Assembly: GCF_002234675.1 (NCBI RefSeq)
Contig: NC_019866.2
Span: 25,888,031-25,952,030, forward strand
DNA from: Oryzias latipes
Lineage: Eukaryota; Chordata; Actinopteri; Beloniformes; Adrianichthyidae
Direction: 5' to 3'
Length of the DNA: 64,000 nt
Shown here in pieces: positions 34,701 through 47,816 of this stretch (the first letter of the stretch is position 1; every line of letters begins with the position of its first letter). The notes beneath the pieces are model-generated. The model was given only the letters and a program-made list of their open reading frames with translations, searched no databases and was not told the DNA's origin. The position numbers were made by a program, and so were the translations under genes.

Positions 34701-37700
34701 CTCGAGTGATGGAGATGTTGATAGCTGCTGTTGCACAAGTGCTGCTGTTGTTTCATTTTGCTTCTCCATTATGTTAATTATGCGTTCATTTAGTGAGTTA
34801 TCAGTCTGTTCGTGTTGGCTATTGCTGGAATAATTGGTAGTTAGTAATGGTAATGTGTGTGATCACTCAAAACTAGAACTAATGAATGAGATTGATTTTA
34901 TTGAACTGCTTGTTGTGCTTCGGTTGTGGACTGATGCTGTGTTGATGCTTGACAGCGGACTCCAATTGTTTGGTTTCCTTTGGTATTCCATCCATGGGCA
35001 GAGTTTGTTGTTGTCCCTTTGAAATATTTTGAAAGGCTAATTTCCATGTTTCTGCTTTGTATTCCTGATTTAAGAGTGTTTTAGTCTCCATTTGATGCTT
35101 TTGCTTCTCAAACTAAGAATTCATTCCATCTGCTTCATTTTCAATGTCATATTCTTCATCTGCAGCTTGCAACACCACAAGCTTAGCTCTGTAAGCTGCT
35201 AGTTCAGCTTCCAAGTCCAGTTCTTCCTTTTTCGTCTTTATGTGCTGTTCTTAATTCTCAGCAGTTGCAAACAAGTACAAAGGATTTGAACAAAAAGTGT
35301 TTTGTTACTCAAGACTATTGTTAGAATAGAATTAAGAGGATTTGCCTTAGATTGGAACTGTTTGGACTAAATGAGGTTGGTTTTTGCTTGGTTTGCTGTT
35401 TCAGGCATTCTTTGTATAACATCTTAGTAACAACTTCAATTATATTGTAGTAGGTTCTGCAATTCCAGAATTGACAAAGCCTCTTGGATAAGAGGTGAAA
35501 CGTCTTCTAACTTTAAAACCAAGTCCAGATGACATCCCCTAAACCTACTACAATGGAACCAACCTGCATGAATGAGAGTCTTCATAGACAAACTTCAATT
35601 ATAGTCATTTTAACTACATGTAACATTGTAACATGTAATGTTGCTGGATCTCAAACGCTTGATAAATCATGTGGTGCAGGGGTCTTTGGCAGTGCGCTGG
35701 CCCATGGAGAGATGGTCCAAGACTTCATTCCTCCATGGATGAAAGGTAACCAATCAGAAACTTCGATCACATGCAATCACTCTTGCACTCACATTGTGGG
35801 TTTTTTCTTGTTTTTTAAGTGCTCGATCATGCAGACCCTCACAGTCTAAAGTATATCCGGGTCTACCGCAGTCTCTGTGAGCTGATGGTTCTGATCCAAA
35901 CCATCATTCAGGATCCGGTTGCTCTTTCCGAGGTGGAGAATCTTCAGGAAATACTCCGAGGTAACAAGACGCATTAAGACTTGTTTGAACTGAAACTGAG
36001 CTCGGAGTTCACAAAACTTTGTGTCCCTCAGAGATGGTGACGCGAAACGACTCTGAGTCGCTGGAGCTGAAGGGTCCAGAGGAGAGGGGAATTCTGTTTG
36101 AGCAGTGGAGCCTGCAGCTGGTGACAACGGTCCAGACCTGGAGCCAGAATCTGGAGGATGGAGCTTTTAAGAAACAAGGTTGGTGTAGTGATGCTTTTAG
36201 AGCTGGAAGATGTGCAGCACTGATCCAGACTTCCTTTTACCGTCTTTTCCTCCAGTGTCTTTCCTCACCAAGGACATCCTTCCACTCCTCCTAAAATGGG
36301 AGTGGGGAACAACCAACAGCTTTCTCTACAAATATCAAGGTATGGAACTGCTCAGGGTTTCTAATGTAAACTTCACCAGCTTAGAATTTGATGTTAGAGG
36401 ACACGCCTCTCCGTAGATTACAGACTGTGGCAATGAAAACAGATTTATTGGTTAGTTTCAAGCAGTAAAAACAAAACACATATGTGTGCATAGATATACA
36501 AAACCTAACTAAGACACTTAGCCCTAAATTAATTGGACAATAAAGACAATCAAAGAAGACTGAGAAATGCACACAAACTGTATATCCCCATACAGATGTA
36601 AATATTCCATTAAAAGAGTCTTTAATCATGAATAGACACACATTAGCTCACACACAGGTACAGTTCAGTACTTGTACACACAGAGACTCTGTTAAATAAC
36701 ATGATTGCCAAGTAGAGTTTGATTAATTCCTTGGAAGGATGGGAAAAGCAGATGTATTTAATCCCACCTAATATGTTTTATTTAACTTTTCTTGCTATAA
36801 TCTAGCCTTTGTGTTTTATTAAAACGTTATCAGCCCTATATCAAGATTATTTATTACATCTATAAGTATTACTATCATCACAGACGGAGTGCTTAAATGC
36901 TGTGACATTAGCAGTTTGTGTTATTTGAGGGGAAATCAGTTATCAGGGTCAAACTCTTCACATTGTAAATGAAAGAGTTGAGGTCACGTTGTTCACGGTT
37001 CAGACGTCCTGGTCACCGCTGACATCTGAAGTCTGTGGAGTTTAGCTTCTTTTTGATGACTTATTGTGTTTTACTTGGACTACTGTGACCAAAAGCTGGT
37101 CTAACTCTTCCACTCCAGCTGTGGTGATACCTTGACTTTGATGAATATTTGCAGTTCCTTTCACAAGAGTTGAATTTCTTTCTGTTTTTTTTCATCGGTC
37201 TGGATTTCCTGACAGTTTCTGCATTCAGATGGTCATTCATAAACACGTCTGTTTCTTCTCCTGCTTCAGTAAAGCTAGTTTGTGTTTTCGATTCTCAAAC
37301 CTTCTGATGATTGCTGGTTTATCAGACTCCCTCCTCATGGAGAGGGACTCCCACAGGATCCCACAGGGACTCAGGATCCAGAAATGTCAGTGCAGCACTG
37401 GATAAAGGATGTCAGGGTCTGTTGGAGTCCAGAAACTCCCAGACCTTTTGTGCTCATTGATTACAGACAGATGGGTCACAGGTGAGGATGGTTACCTTTA
37501 GCTGTCAATCAAACCCTGTTGGATCAGCTTGAGTTCATGTTTTCAGAATCTTTTGAAGAGGTCATCTGGGAATTTTCTGCTGTTGTTAGGATTTAAAAAG
37601 GGGAAACAGTTCTTTTAAACTTCATTTAAGTGTTTTAAATATACAACCCTCAACCTTTGTGAGATTATCAAACAGATTAACTGTTGTTGGCAGATTCCCC

Positions 37701-40108
37701 AATCCCAGCATGTCTCAAGTCTCAACAACAGCTTCATCTAGTGGACGCTGGTCTGCTGATCAATGTTGCTTATCCTTCATTCCTGGGTACCAAGAGAGAC
37801 ATGGACCTCATCATCACTTTGGAGTACAGTGCTGGGAACATGTTTGAGGTAACAAACCCCACACACATGTTGAAGTGTCACTAAGAAAGATTCCCAACCT
37901 TGTTAGGTTAAGCAGCATAGCGGCTCCCCCATGGTTGAGTGAACGGGTAGCTAGAACATTTGTAAAAGCATTTTGATATCAGAAGATGGAAAAAGCGTCA
38001 TACATGTGCAGACATTACACGACCTTTTGAGTCCAAACTTCACTCTTCTGTTTGATCCGAACACAAAACGGTGTCTTTTCCTGAGCATCGACAACCGAGG
38101 ACGCTGACTATAAATGTTACTATTCACAATCACATCGTCAGAGCATAAGGCATTTTTATAATGAATATCAGTATGAATTCTCCTATAAACACCAAGGTAA
38201 CTGCCACAGACAGACTTTAACATGGACACATCACCACTGCGGATGCACACACATGCATGCACACACACCCAGGCTCATCCCGATTTAACTTTTTATAAAT
38301 GAAGTCCATAAAGTCTCAGTGACTGCAGCGTTACAGTCCTCCTGATCTGGTCTCTCAGTCTCAATGAAGAGGTGTTGGTCGGACGTCGGTCATTCATTAT
38401 TTATTACTTAGTGTTTTTATTGAAAGTCCAACTTTGAGATATTATTAATTATATTACATCCATCATTTTTGCAGTCATTCAGAGAAAAACATACAATATC
38501 AAACTCCTATTGAAGTTAATAAGCAATAATTGAAGAATAAATGTGAGCTCATGAGCGCCCTCTGTGTGGAGGCAGAGTTACTGCATGCCTTGCCTCATAA
38601 CTTACCTCATTTTATAGGGAACAAGGTAAAATGTAATTAGTGAATCTACAACATAAGAAAAATGTAAAGAAAACATGACATTATTAGCATACGGTGAGTA
38701 AGCTAAAGGCTCAACCCAGTTTGTATGGGATTGCACAATCTCCATTGTGGCAGAGCTTGGTGCTGCCTCACCCAGCAGCCTGTGCTGACCATCAACAGGA
38801 AATACACAAAATACAGCCATGATGAAGATGACAATAATGAAAATGGTTAGATTCATACATATAAATGTCATTAATAGAACAGATTCACAAAGTTTTAAAC
38901 TTAAGTGGGGAATAAGTATTTGTCAGTCATCTCTTCTACAAGCTTCAAATATTGAGGGGTCTGAAATGTTCATCATATGGACACTTCAACTGTGAGAGAC
39001 AGAATAAAAAAAAAGATCCCAGGAAATCACATTTTATGTTTTTTTAAGAACTGAATGTGAACAAGACCAAAGAGCTGTCTAAGGACACCAGGACCAAGAC
39101 TGTAGACCTGAACCAGACTGCAATGGGCCAATCTACAATAAGCAGCAGTTCTATGAGAAGAGATTAACTGTTGGAGCAAATATTAGAAAATGGAAGAAGA
39201 TCACTGACAATCTGCCTGCACCTGGAGCTCCATGAATGATCTCACCTGGTGGAACAAATGATCTGGAGAGCAGTGAGGAAACAGTCCAGAAACACATGGA
39301 GGAACTGGTCTCTGACCTGGAGAGAGCTGGACCCACAGTAACAAAGGTTACCATAGTAACCCACAACATCGTCATGGATTCAAATCCAGCAGTTCTCCAA
39401 AGGTCCCTTCACCTTCAGCTTAGAGACCAAGTTTGGGTCAGAAAGGTCTGGATTGATCAAAAATCCCAGGTATCTGCCAAAGCAAAAGTGGAGTGAGGAC
39501 AGTTTGTCTTGCTGGAGTTTCCTCATGTAGGTCAAAGGTTTCTGCGAATATCAAACCCGTTAGAATCATCTAAAGTTTTTCTGGTTCAAAATAAGATGTG
39601 GGACATTTTCCAGTGATCATTAAAAAACCCAAACCAAACCAAAGCAGCAGAGCTGCAGCTCTAACACGTGACTCTGTTTACAGACTCTCACTTTAGCAAA
39701 GGAATACGCTGCTGCTGTGAAGAAGCCGTTCCCAGAGATCCATGCAGACATCCTGGAGGACAGAGTCTGGCCTAAAGACTGTTATGTGTTTGAGGGGCAG
39801 GGAGACGCGCCGTCCATTGTCTACATGCCGCTCTTCAACCAGCAGAACTGCAGAGGTCTGTTCTGTGCCGTAGAACCAAACCCTCATCAGCAACGGGGCA
39901 GAACTTTGACTTCTTCTTGTTCACAGATGCTGAGGAGTTCAAAGCAAAGATGGAGGAATTCAGCACCTTCCAGCGACCCTTCAACCAGCAGAAGATTAAC
40001 TTCCTGCTGGAAACGGCAAAATCCAACATCCAGAGAAACCGAGACGTCCTGCTGAGGGAGATGAAGAAGGCTGCTTTGTCCCGGCAGAGGAAGAAGGGTT
40101 GGAGATGA
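28713..40108 (+). CDS. pla2g4c: Cytosolic phospholipase A2 gamma-like (PLA2G4 family)
   Basis: Hydrolyses fatty acyl groups of glycerophospholipids or lysophospholipids at membranes. Twelve coding exons with matching phases: 28713-28823, 29800-29942, 32975-33161, 33235-33340, 33418-33558, 35680-35745, 35835-35960, 36032-36178, 36256-36339, 37694-37848, 39684-39855, 39927-40108. Total 539 aa plus any upstream start, close to the ~540 aa of cPLA2-gamma; no C2 domain, as expected for gamma. Oxyanion motif SGGGQR at residues ~48-53, nucleophile Ser ~81 in GVSGS, catalytic Asp ~388 in LVDAG. Family blocks include TPHEAG, GSALA and WGTT..FLYKY. The residue before SGGG is Pro instead of the usual Gly. 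There is no terminal CaaX box (ends KKGWR). Intron 4 (33341-33417, 77 nt) starts with GC. Introns 2, 5 and 10 are full of transposons. The initiator exon is not identified; the symbol rests on overall similarity. Confidence 0.88.
28936..29098 (-). repeat. Fragment of dispersed fish repeat
   Basis: Contains GAGAACATGTAAACTCCACACAGAAAGG and a downstream GGGATTCAAACCC...ACCACTGCACCACCATGC arrangement, the widespread teleost repeat end whose better copy is at 55865-56176. It lies in intron 1 of the phospholipase gene. Confidence 0.55.
30000..31389. other. Intron 2 region, unassigned
   Basis: Part of the phospholipase intron 2. It begins near 30125 with GCGTTTACACGGACAAAAG, a start common in fish MITEs, and TTGATCCCATCG occurs at 30278 and 31240, but I could not pair the ends. 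30350-30740 is CpG-rich with overlapping frames on both strands and no domain. Confidence 0.3.
31390..32970 (-). mobile_element. Decayed L2-type LINE in pla2g4c intron 2
   Basis: Minus-strand remnant. From 5' to 3' of the element it has RT pieces around 32690-32900 ([23 protein letters not shown]), 32580-32700 ([11 protein letters not shown]), and the thumb/C-terminal region at 32016-32230 ([12 protein letters not shown]...[11 protein letters not shown]), all with frameshifts. The A/T-rich 3' end is near 31400. A MITE (31698-31907) is inserted into it. The LINE stops within a few bases of the phospholipase exon starting at 32975, so it provides almost the whole 3' part of the intron. Confidence 0.8.
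31698..31907 (+). mobile_element. ACCCTTG-family MITE, copy 3
   Basis: Full-length, TA-flanked copy (31696-31697, 31908-31909) with a C10 tract after GATGA. Inserted inside the decayed LINE in phospholipase intron 2. Confidence 0.9.
33630..33975 (-). pseudogene. BEL/Pao integrase C-terminal remnant
   Basis: Minus-strand relic in intron 5 of the phospholipase gene. The frame 33960-33751 carries [14 protein letters not shown] and [14 protein letters not shown], characteristic of the end of BEL/Pao integrases. A one-base shift leads on (33750-33640) to a [15 protein letters not shown]...[11 protein letters not shown] stretch. A MITE fragment (33978-34020) abuts it upstream. Confidence 0.8.
33978..34020 (+). 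mobile_element. ACCCTTG-family MITE fragment, copy 4
   Basis: Left ~43 bp only (TAACCCTTGAGCTACCTTAGATGACCCCA...). It stops at the start of the ~100-bp block shared with 24121-24222. Confidence 0.7.
34175..34388 (+). mobile_element. ACCCTTG-family MITE, copy 5
   Basis: Full-length, TA-flanked copy (34173-34174, 34389-34390) with a C13 tract; both termini read TCCC/GGGA instead of ACCC/GGGT. Lies between BEL/Pao remnants in phospholipase intron 5. Confidence 0.88.
34430..35260 (-). pseudogene. BEL/Pao gag remnant
   Basis: Minus-strand fragments of a BEL/Pao-type gag. Around 34730-34470 the frame carries [15 protein letters not shown], then [20 protein letters not shown] and HYRFGNPCK, the core of fish BEL/Pao gag. 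Upstream (35230-34880) is charged coiled-coil-like sequence ([19 protein letters not shown]). Stops and shifts break it. Together with the integrase tail at 33630-33975 it is one dismembered element; most of pol is missing. Confidence 0.75.
37849..38890. other. Phospholipase intron 10, left part
   Basis: No gene. 38390-38610 is a diverged copy of the repeat at 22785-23010. Short (CA)-rich stretch at 38235-38270. Confidence 0.4.
38893..39500 (+). pseudogene. Tc1-like N-terminal remnant
   Basis: Plus-strand relic in phospholipase intron 10. It opens with a Tc1-type end (GGGGAATAAGTATTTG at 38908) and then a broken frame resembling the Tc1 HTH domain ([19 protein letters not shown] near 39065-39120). 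Numerous stops; no catalytic part. Confidence 0.65.
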
Positions 40109-40320
40109 AGGATGTTTGGGCCTCAGTGTCTGTGTGGATGAAACTCAGCTGATGTTTGGTGGGACATGAGAGAAAGCTCTAGACATTCAGCTAACTAACT
40201 CTATCTTCTTTCTCTCCCTTAGGACTTCTGGAGGTCCAGCTCTCTGATCTTTCTCTGAATCCATCATGAAACATTGTTGACTTCAGCTGAAGATGGAAGA
40301 ATGCGGCTGAGCTGGGAGCA

Positions 40321-40326
40321 AATAAA
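40321..40326 (+). terminator. pla2g4c-like poly(A) signal
   Basis: AATAAA 213 bases after the stop codon at 40106-40108, in GCAAATAAAGC context. An acceptor-like TCCCTTAG at 40215-40222 opens an alternative last exon frame (GLLEVQLSDLSLNPS, stop at 40266) if a donor inside AAGAAGG is used. Confidence 0.7.
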
Positions 40327-40530
40327 GCATTTTGATGTGTTGATTTGTGTTGTAATATAAATACTGAAGGAGCTCCAAAAGCACTTAGATACTTTTCACA
40401 TTCAGACGTCTGTAATCTGGATTTATACCTTCATGTAACCAGTTTTAAAAGGTTGCAAGAAAGAAAATAAAGGGGAAAAAGCAGCATAAGGCAATGCACA
40501 TTTTTTATATATAAGAATATTTTTTTTGTA

Positions 40531-40740
40531 GCCCTTGTGCTATCCTAGGCACTTTAAGGTTGGGAGTGGGGTCATCTAGACCCACTAGACAGTGCTCTGA
40601 ACCTTTTCTCTTCAATGATTTGTGATCTTCACTGGTGTCCATGGATTACATGAAATCTTTCCACCTTTATCCACCTTTGTCATGGTAGGGAGAACACCTC
40701 AATGGAAGGGGGGGGGGGTCATCTAAGATAGCACAAGGGT
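40531..40740 (-). mobile_element. ACCCTTG-family MITE, copy 6
   Basis: Full-length copy, reverse orientation, TA-flanked (40529-40530, 40741-40742), with a G11 tract. It lies about 200 bp downstream of the phospholipase poly(A) signal and inside the tail of an R4-type LINE. Confidence 0.88.
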
Positions 40741-41420
40741 TAAATAAAACGCCCCCCTCACCCTCCACGTGTGGTTTCTCCTCCAAGCTGGGGTCCTCTA
40801 CCAGAGGCCTGGGAGCTTGAGGGTCCTGCAGTATCTTAGCTGTTCCTGTTCTTTTCTGGACTGAGAGGTCTGAGGTCTTTCTAGGTATCTGTTGTAGCCA
40901 CTCCTCCAGCTTGGGGGTTACTGCCCCGAGTGCTCCAATTACCACAGCCACCACTGTCACCTTCACTTTCCAGGCTTTCTCCAGTTCTTCTCTGAGTCCC
41001 TGGTATTTCTCCAGTTTCTCATTTTCCTTCTTCCTGATGTTCCCATCGCTTGGTACTGCCACATCCACCACAACGGCTTTCCTCTGTTCTTTATCCACCA
41101 CTACAATGTCTGGTTGGTTCTCCATCACCATCCTATCAGTCTGGATCTGGATCTGGATCTGGATCTTTGCTCTCTCATTCTCTACCACCTTCTGACCTTG
41201 GGGTTTCCAGTCCATATTCAGCACACAAAGCTCCTCTGTGGTGTGGTCCACTCTCAATCTAGCTAAAACTGAGTCGTCAATGTTTGCATCTTCTGCAGCA
41301 GTTATCAAGCTGAGCATTTCAAAAATGTCATCCAAACAATAGCGTCTGCAGACAGATCGTCTCCATTTGATCAGCTGATGCCAGCACAGCCGTGCAGCTG
41401 TCCCCTAAATATGTCATCAT
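40741..41420 (-). pseudogene. R4/Rex6-type LINE endonuclease fragment
   Basis: Minus-strand frame of ~200 codons from ATG 41335. The central part has PDIVVVDKEQRKAVVVDVAVP followed by KENEKLEKYQGL and VVIGALG, which I read as the restriction-like endonuclease domain at the C-terminus of R4/Dong/Rex6-type LINEs (PD...D-x-(K/A) core). A short (AATCC)-like slippage gives QIQIQIQ near 41150. No reverse transcriptase core precedes it, so it is a truncated copy. Confidence 0.65.
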
Positions 41421-41651
41421 TCTAACAGAGGGGGTGTCTAGGAATATGAGTCGAGGGATCAGCCAATGTGCGTTTAGATCCCTCCCACTTTCACTGATTG
41501 AAAAAGATCATCATAAACTAAATCAGTCATTCTGAAACAAAGCTGCTTTGGTAAATATTGATTTTGAAATCCTAATTAATAATATTCAACTTGATTCAAA
41601 TTTAATATTTTAAAATATGGTATCAAAAGAATAGTAACAATAATAATAATG

Positions 41652-41951
41652 TAACAATCTGTCACTTAGGCGGGGTAGCGTAAGCCGACAGCTCATGAAG
41701 AGGCTTCAATGGAGAGCTGTCCGTCCCCCATGGACCGCACGTCCCCGGACAGGCTCAGGCAGGAATAAACACTAAGAGAGACAGAGTCACCTTTGGGGCG
41801 TCAAGCCCATTTATTCCATCACATCCAAACAGCCAAACAGCATGGAGCCTCACTCAAGTTTACAACCCTCTGACTCAAGGTTTCACCCTAAAGCTCCCCA
41901 CTTCCCATGAGCCTTTGGCGCTGAAGGCAGGGCCAACCCCCAGGTCGCTAC
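41652..41951 (-). mobile_element. Probable solo LTR
   Basis: About 300 bp bounded by TGTAACAATC and TCGCTACA (TG...CA ends) and flanked on both sides by AATAATAAT, a low-complexity but matching duplication. On the minus strand it carries AATAAATGGGCTTGA, a poly(A) signal in typical LTR position. A related but longer segment with the same AATAAATGGGCTTGA block is at 54501-54859. Confidence 0.55.
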
Positions 41952-42222
41952 AATAATAATAATACATTTTATTTATAAGGCGCCTTTCTGGGCACTCAAG
42001 GGGCCTGTTGCACGAAAGCAGAATTAAGACATCCGGGATAAATGACTGAGCTGAGCTCAATGAATCCAAAACATGTGCGTCCAGGCTTAATCGGTGCACA
42101 AAGACCGAGCCAGGATGAGCAGACACGGATTCATCAAGCCAGGTGTAACCAATCCTGGATGGGTGCGCGCTCACGGCTCACTCAAACAGACCCCGCCACA
42201 GATCACAGATGAACTGATTTAC

Positions 42223-42357
42223 CATGGCAACTAGAGCCGCGTACTTTTCCCCGTCTGAAGCACAAATCCTCATGGAGGCATACGAGGAGGTAAAAGATAA
42301 AATTAAGAAGAAAGGCAACACCGCCACAGTGATAAAGCACACTCAAGATTTTTTTTA
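42223..42357 (+). pseudogene. Harbinger Myb/SANT-like ORF, 5' fragment
   Basis: Starts at ATG 42223 and reads about 40 codons with the sequence FSPSEAQILMEAYEEVKDKI then KKKGNTATVI, typical of the Myb-like DNA-binding protein encoded next to the Harbinger transposase in fish. It is cut by the inner insertion near 42337-42357 and ends at a TAA. Confidence 0.7.
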
Positions 42358-43221
42358 ATTAAATTACCAGCCAATTAATTTTATGAATATGTAAGTTGTC
42401 ATTTCAACCAGAAAATGTTATGTTTGTAAATCTTACGTGAATGAATCATGTCGATCGTACGTAAAAATAATCCATTTAAAAGTTACTAATTTCAATCATG
42501 TTGATCCAACATGATACCGTTGAATTGGATACGTTAGTAATCGCAAGGAATTGTGGGATTCCATTTTCTTTGTCTATCTGGGCAGATTGGGGTCTAAGTG
42601 TGAGTTTTTGTCCATGGGTTTTATTGTCTACTCTGTTTTAACTAGTGATTTAAACTGATATGTTTTATTTCTTTTCTGAACCATGAGTTAGAGTGTGGGA
42701 GAGGATGATCACCAAACCCCTTGTGCGGAAAAATGTTGATGTAACTTAAAACAGAATTCGCGTTATTTGAGCTCCTGTCTTGTGATGTGGGACATTACTG
42801 TGTATTTAATGTCTTTGATGTGAAAATTAAAAGACCCATTGGTTGAAACTTTGGGAAACTTTATCAATGTCAGATGTATAAATAAAATTAATGCAAAAAT
42901 TAAGTTATATCAACATAAATTGCGTTAGGTAGTCATACAAATTTAAGTTGAATAAACTTAATTTAATGAAGTGTGACCAATTGAAGTGATTCAATTTAGT
43001 TGGATCAACTTTTACCCTTTGAGAGTGAGCAACAATATTAATTTAAAGTTGGGTCCAACTGCAGTATTTAGATTGAATCAACTTAAATTTATTAGTTTGA
43101 ACCTAAGTACATTAAGTAGGACCAATATGATTCATCTTTGTTCAAGTAACGCTGTCTAATCATGTGGAAATCATTTCCATAATTTTTTTATGTTCATTCA
43201 AAGTGAACGTTTTTTGAGTGT
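42337..43221. mobile_element. Non-coding element nested in Harbinger
   Basis: A/T-rich, non-coding ~0.9 kb with inverted termini (ACACTCAAGATTTTT at the left; CGTTTTTTGAGTGT at the right). It interrupts the Myb-like ORF. Target duplication not clear. The termini match a widespread fish MITE type. Confidence 0.5.
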
Positions 43222-44130
43222 AGTTTACCTGCTTTGTTTTGTCCTTATTCAATAAAGGAACATAATGTTACACATTGTGTTTTCATATTTTAATGGAATG
43301 TGTATTTGTTTATATGACAGAGTACCAGGGCCCCACTGAGGAAAAAGGATAAAGTCATAAATTTATGAGGCTGGTTCTTTCTGCAGAAAAGCAACATATT
43401 CTTTTTACAGTTTTGATTGTTATGACAATGTAATACTTCATATTCTGGCACATCAGCATGTCTTCGTTTATGAAACCATACTGAAGGACAATTTCACGAA
43501 ATGCCCCACATCTGTCATTTTAACTACTGTCCTCCTTTAAAACAACTGGTTACAATATTATGACTTGTCTTTTTTCCCTCTGTGGCCCTAATATTCTATC
43601 ATGTTACATATAGCCTTATAGTCTATGGGAAACTGTAAATTATCTAATGATAGCAACATCATCTAAAACTCATTATTTATCCAAAATGATTGAAATTAAT
43701 GATCACAAACGTTTAAATAATGACAGCGGGTCTAGTTATATGTGATAACAATGTATAGTGAGCAATGAAATAACTATTGGTTTCCATTTGTGGCGACTGC
43801 TGACTGACATTAGGGATGAGATTAACTAGATCCTGGAATTTAGCCTGGTCTGGAGCAGGCTAACTCCACAGAATAAATCTCCATGGTAACTTATCCCATA
43901 ACATATCCTCCTGCCCCCTATCCAGCTTTAGTGCAACCGGATTGAGGATCAATTGAGCCAGGATCACCAAGATATCCTGGCTTAATCCCTTATCGTACTT
44001 TTGTGCAACAGGCCCAAGGTCGCTGCACAACATGTATACAGTATAAGAAAAACAATAAACAGGTAAAACAACAATTGAAATACATGCACAATTAAATAAA
44101 GTGTATATAAAAACATGAAATATAAATAAT

Positions 44131-44736
44131 AAAGGCTAATTTAAAATCTATGTGTAGTTTTTTTTCACAATTCATGATCTTTTTATATATTTATGAGAGA
44201 TTTATTGGTTGGTTGTGTGATTGCACAAGGTCCGATTTATTTCTTTATAAAGAACAATTTGGGGTTCCAGAGTCAGTGGAACAGCGAATATGTTATGTGT
44301 ATGTATGAATATGTTATATATTATTTTTGCCTTTCAAAATAAGAGTGGCCAAGAGAAAAGTTCAGCGTTATTTTGGGTAATTTACGTACGAATAGGAGCT
44401 CCTAACCAATAAACCCAAACCAAGTGAAAATGTAGACCCTTCGCCCACAGCTGCCTTCTCTGCCCATTCATTGGATGTTTTTTTCCTTCTATTCCGGGCA
44501 GGAAAAAAGTCGGCTGTTCTGTAAACCGATAATTAACTTCGTTCATGTTAAAATGTAAGACGCTGTGGCCTTTCTGCTTTTGTTAAACACTTGATTGTGA
44601 AGGACGCCGATGGTCACTGGTACAGATATTTCCAATAGTCCCTAAAAGCAACATCATTGACCACGTGACCAAGCAAATATGAGTGCAGCGCGATTTCCCA
44701 TAATTCCTTTCGGAACCAGTCTCTTCTCTCGCAGCC
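44131..44736 (+). promoter_or_regulatory. rpl23 promoter region with 5' TOP tract
   Basis: The pyrimidine run TCTCTTCTCTC at 44720-44730, directly upstream of the start codon at 44737, fits a 5' terminal oligopyrimidine start, placing transcription initiation near 44721 and giving a very short 5' UTR. TOP mRNAs are translationally controlled by the mTOR/LARP1 pathway. No TATA box stands out. Confidence 0.55.
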
Positions 44737-46999
<2,263 letters not shown>

Positions 47000-47008
47000 A
47001 TCGTTTTC

Positions 47009-47014
47009 AATAAA
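47009..47014 (+). terminator. rpl23 poly(A) signal
   Basis: AATAAA 10 bases downstream of the rpl23 stop codon, giving a minimal 3' UTR as is common for ribosomal protein genes. Confidence 0.85.
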
Positions 47015-47678
47015 AGTAATAAACCCAGAGGACCGGCTCCGTCTGACTGTGTGGAACCAGAACTGAACTTGGTCTCAGTCACATCAGTGTGACGACCCGG
47101 TCTCACAGATGTGCCGTCTGATGGCGGTGGGGAGGACGGACCTGCGGTGCCGCCTGCTTCTACACTGCAGGTGTCTTTGACCCGGCTTTAAAGTCCAGAA
47201 CTGGTCCTGTTCAGGTACAGGAAGGTGTTGACTCAAACATGAACAGTTCTGGTTCCTTCAAAGTTGGGTGTCTTGGTAAATCTGGAACAGAAGTGCTGCT
47301 GGGAAGTTTCAAACCAACAAGTCAGTCCACTATAAACGCTCTGAACCCAAACGTTACCAACAGGAAGTGGCTCAAAGAAGTCAAGATCCCAGACTTACTG
47401 CTGTTCCTCAGTTCTATTGGTCAGAACCGTTCTGATACCTTTAACATCTTGATTATCCTCTTTTCTTAATTTTTGTGTTCATTCTAGATCAGGGATGCTC
47501 ATTACGTCGATCGACCGGTTGATCTTAAAGGTCATGAGGGGAAAAAGATAAATAACCAAAAAATAAAACATTTCTATCAACGTCAGCACTTCAAAACCTC
47601 ACCGAAGTACATGACTGACATGCAGAACAGCCAATCGAACAGCCTCTGATACATGTGTCACTGCACGTGTGTGGAACC
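47015..47678. other. Spacer downstream of rpl23
   Basis: No gene. Around 47490-47540 the text ATCAGGGATGCTCATTACGTCGATCGACCGG resembles the left end of a hAT-type element, but no right end was found. Confidence 0.35.
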
Positions 47679-47816
47679 TCTTAGATGCCCCCCCCCCCCC
47701 CCTTCCATTGACGTGTTCTCCTACCATGATAAAGGTGGAAAGATTTCATGTAATCCATGGACACCAGTGAAGATCACAAATCATTGAAGAAAAAAGGTTC
47801 AGAGCACTGTCTAGTG
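47679..47816 (+). mobile_element. ACCCTTG-family MITE, copy 7 (truncated)
   Basis: Lacks the first ~13 bp of the left TIR, has a C15 tract, and stops exactly at ...CACTGTCTAGTG, where unrelated G-rich sequence (CGGGGGGAGGG) begins. That stop coincides with the octamer used as hAT target in copies 10 and 11. Confidence 0.82.

Larger units (their letters stand above)
42001..44015 (+). mobile_element. PIF/Harbinger-type DNA transposon remnant
   Basis: Ends are GGGCCTGTTGCACGAAAG and CTTTTGTGCAACAGGCCC (inverted), flanked by the 3-bp duplication AAG (41998-42000, 44016-44018), as expected for PIF/Harbinger. It contains the start of the element's Myb-like DNA-binding protein (42223 on) but no transposase frame. 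Internal sequence from about 42337 to 43221 has inverted ACACTCAA...TTGAGTGT ends and interrupts the Myb frame, so a second, smaller element seems nested inside. Confidence 0.82.
41952..44130 (-). mobile_element. LINE 3' end split by a Harbinger element
   Basis: 41952-41997 (ATTTTATTTATAAGGCGCCTTTCTGGGCACTC) and 44019-44130 (GTCGCTGCACAACATGTATACAGT...) join into a standard fish LINE 3' end read on the minus strand. The two halves are separated by the 2015-bp Harbinger at 42001-44015, with AAG duplicated at the junctions. Confidence 0.65.

Noticed and set aside
37316-37480. Possible extra exon of the phospholipase gene after TTTATCAG
   Set aside because: The frame required by the preceding phase has a stop, and the exons at 36256-36339 and 37694-37848 already join in phase into the expected family sequence.
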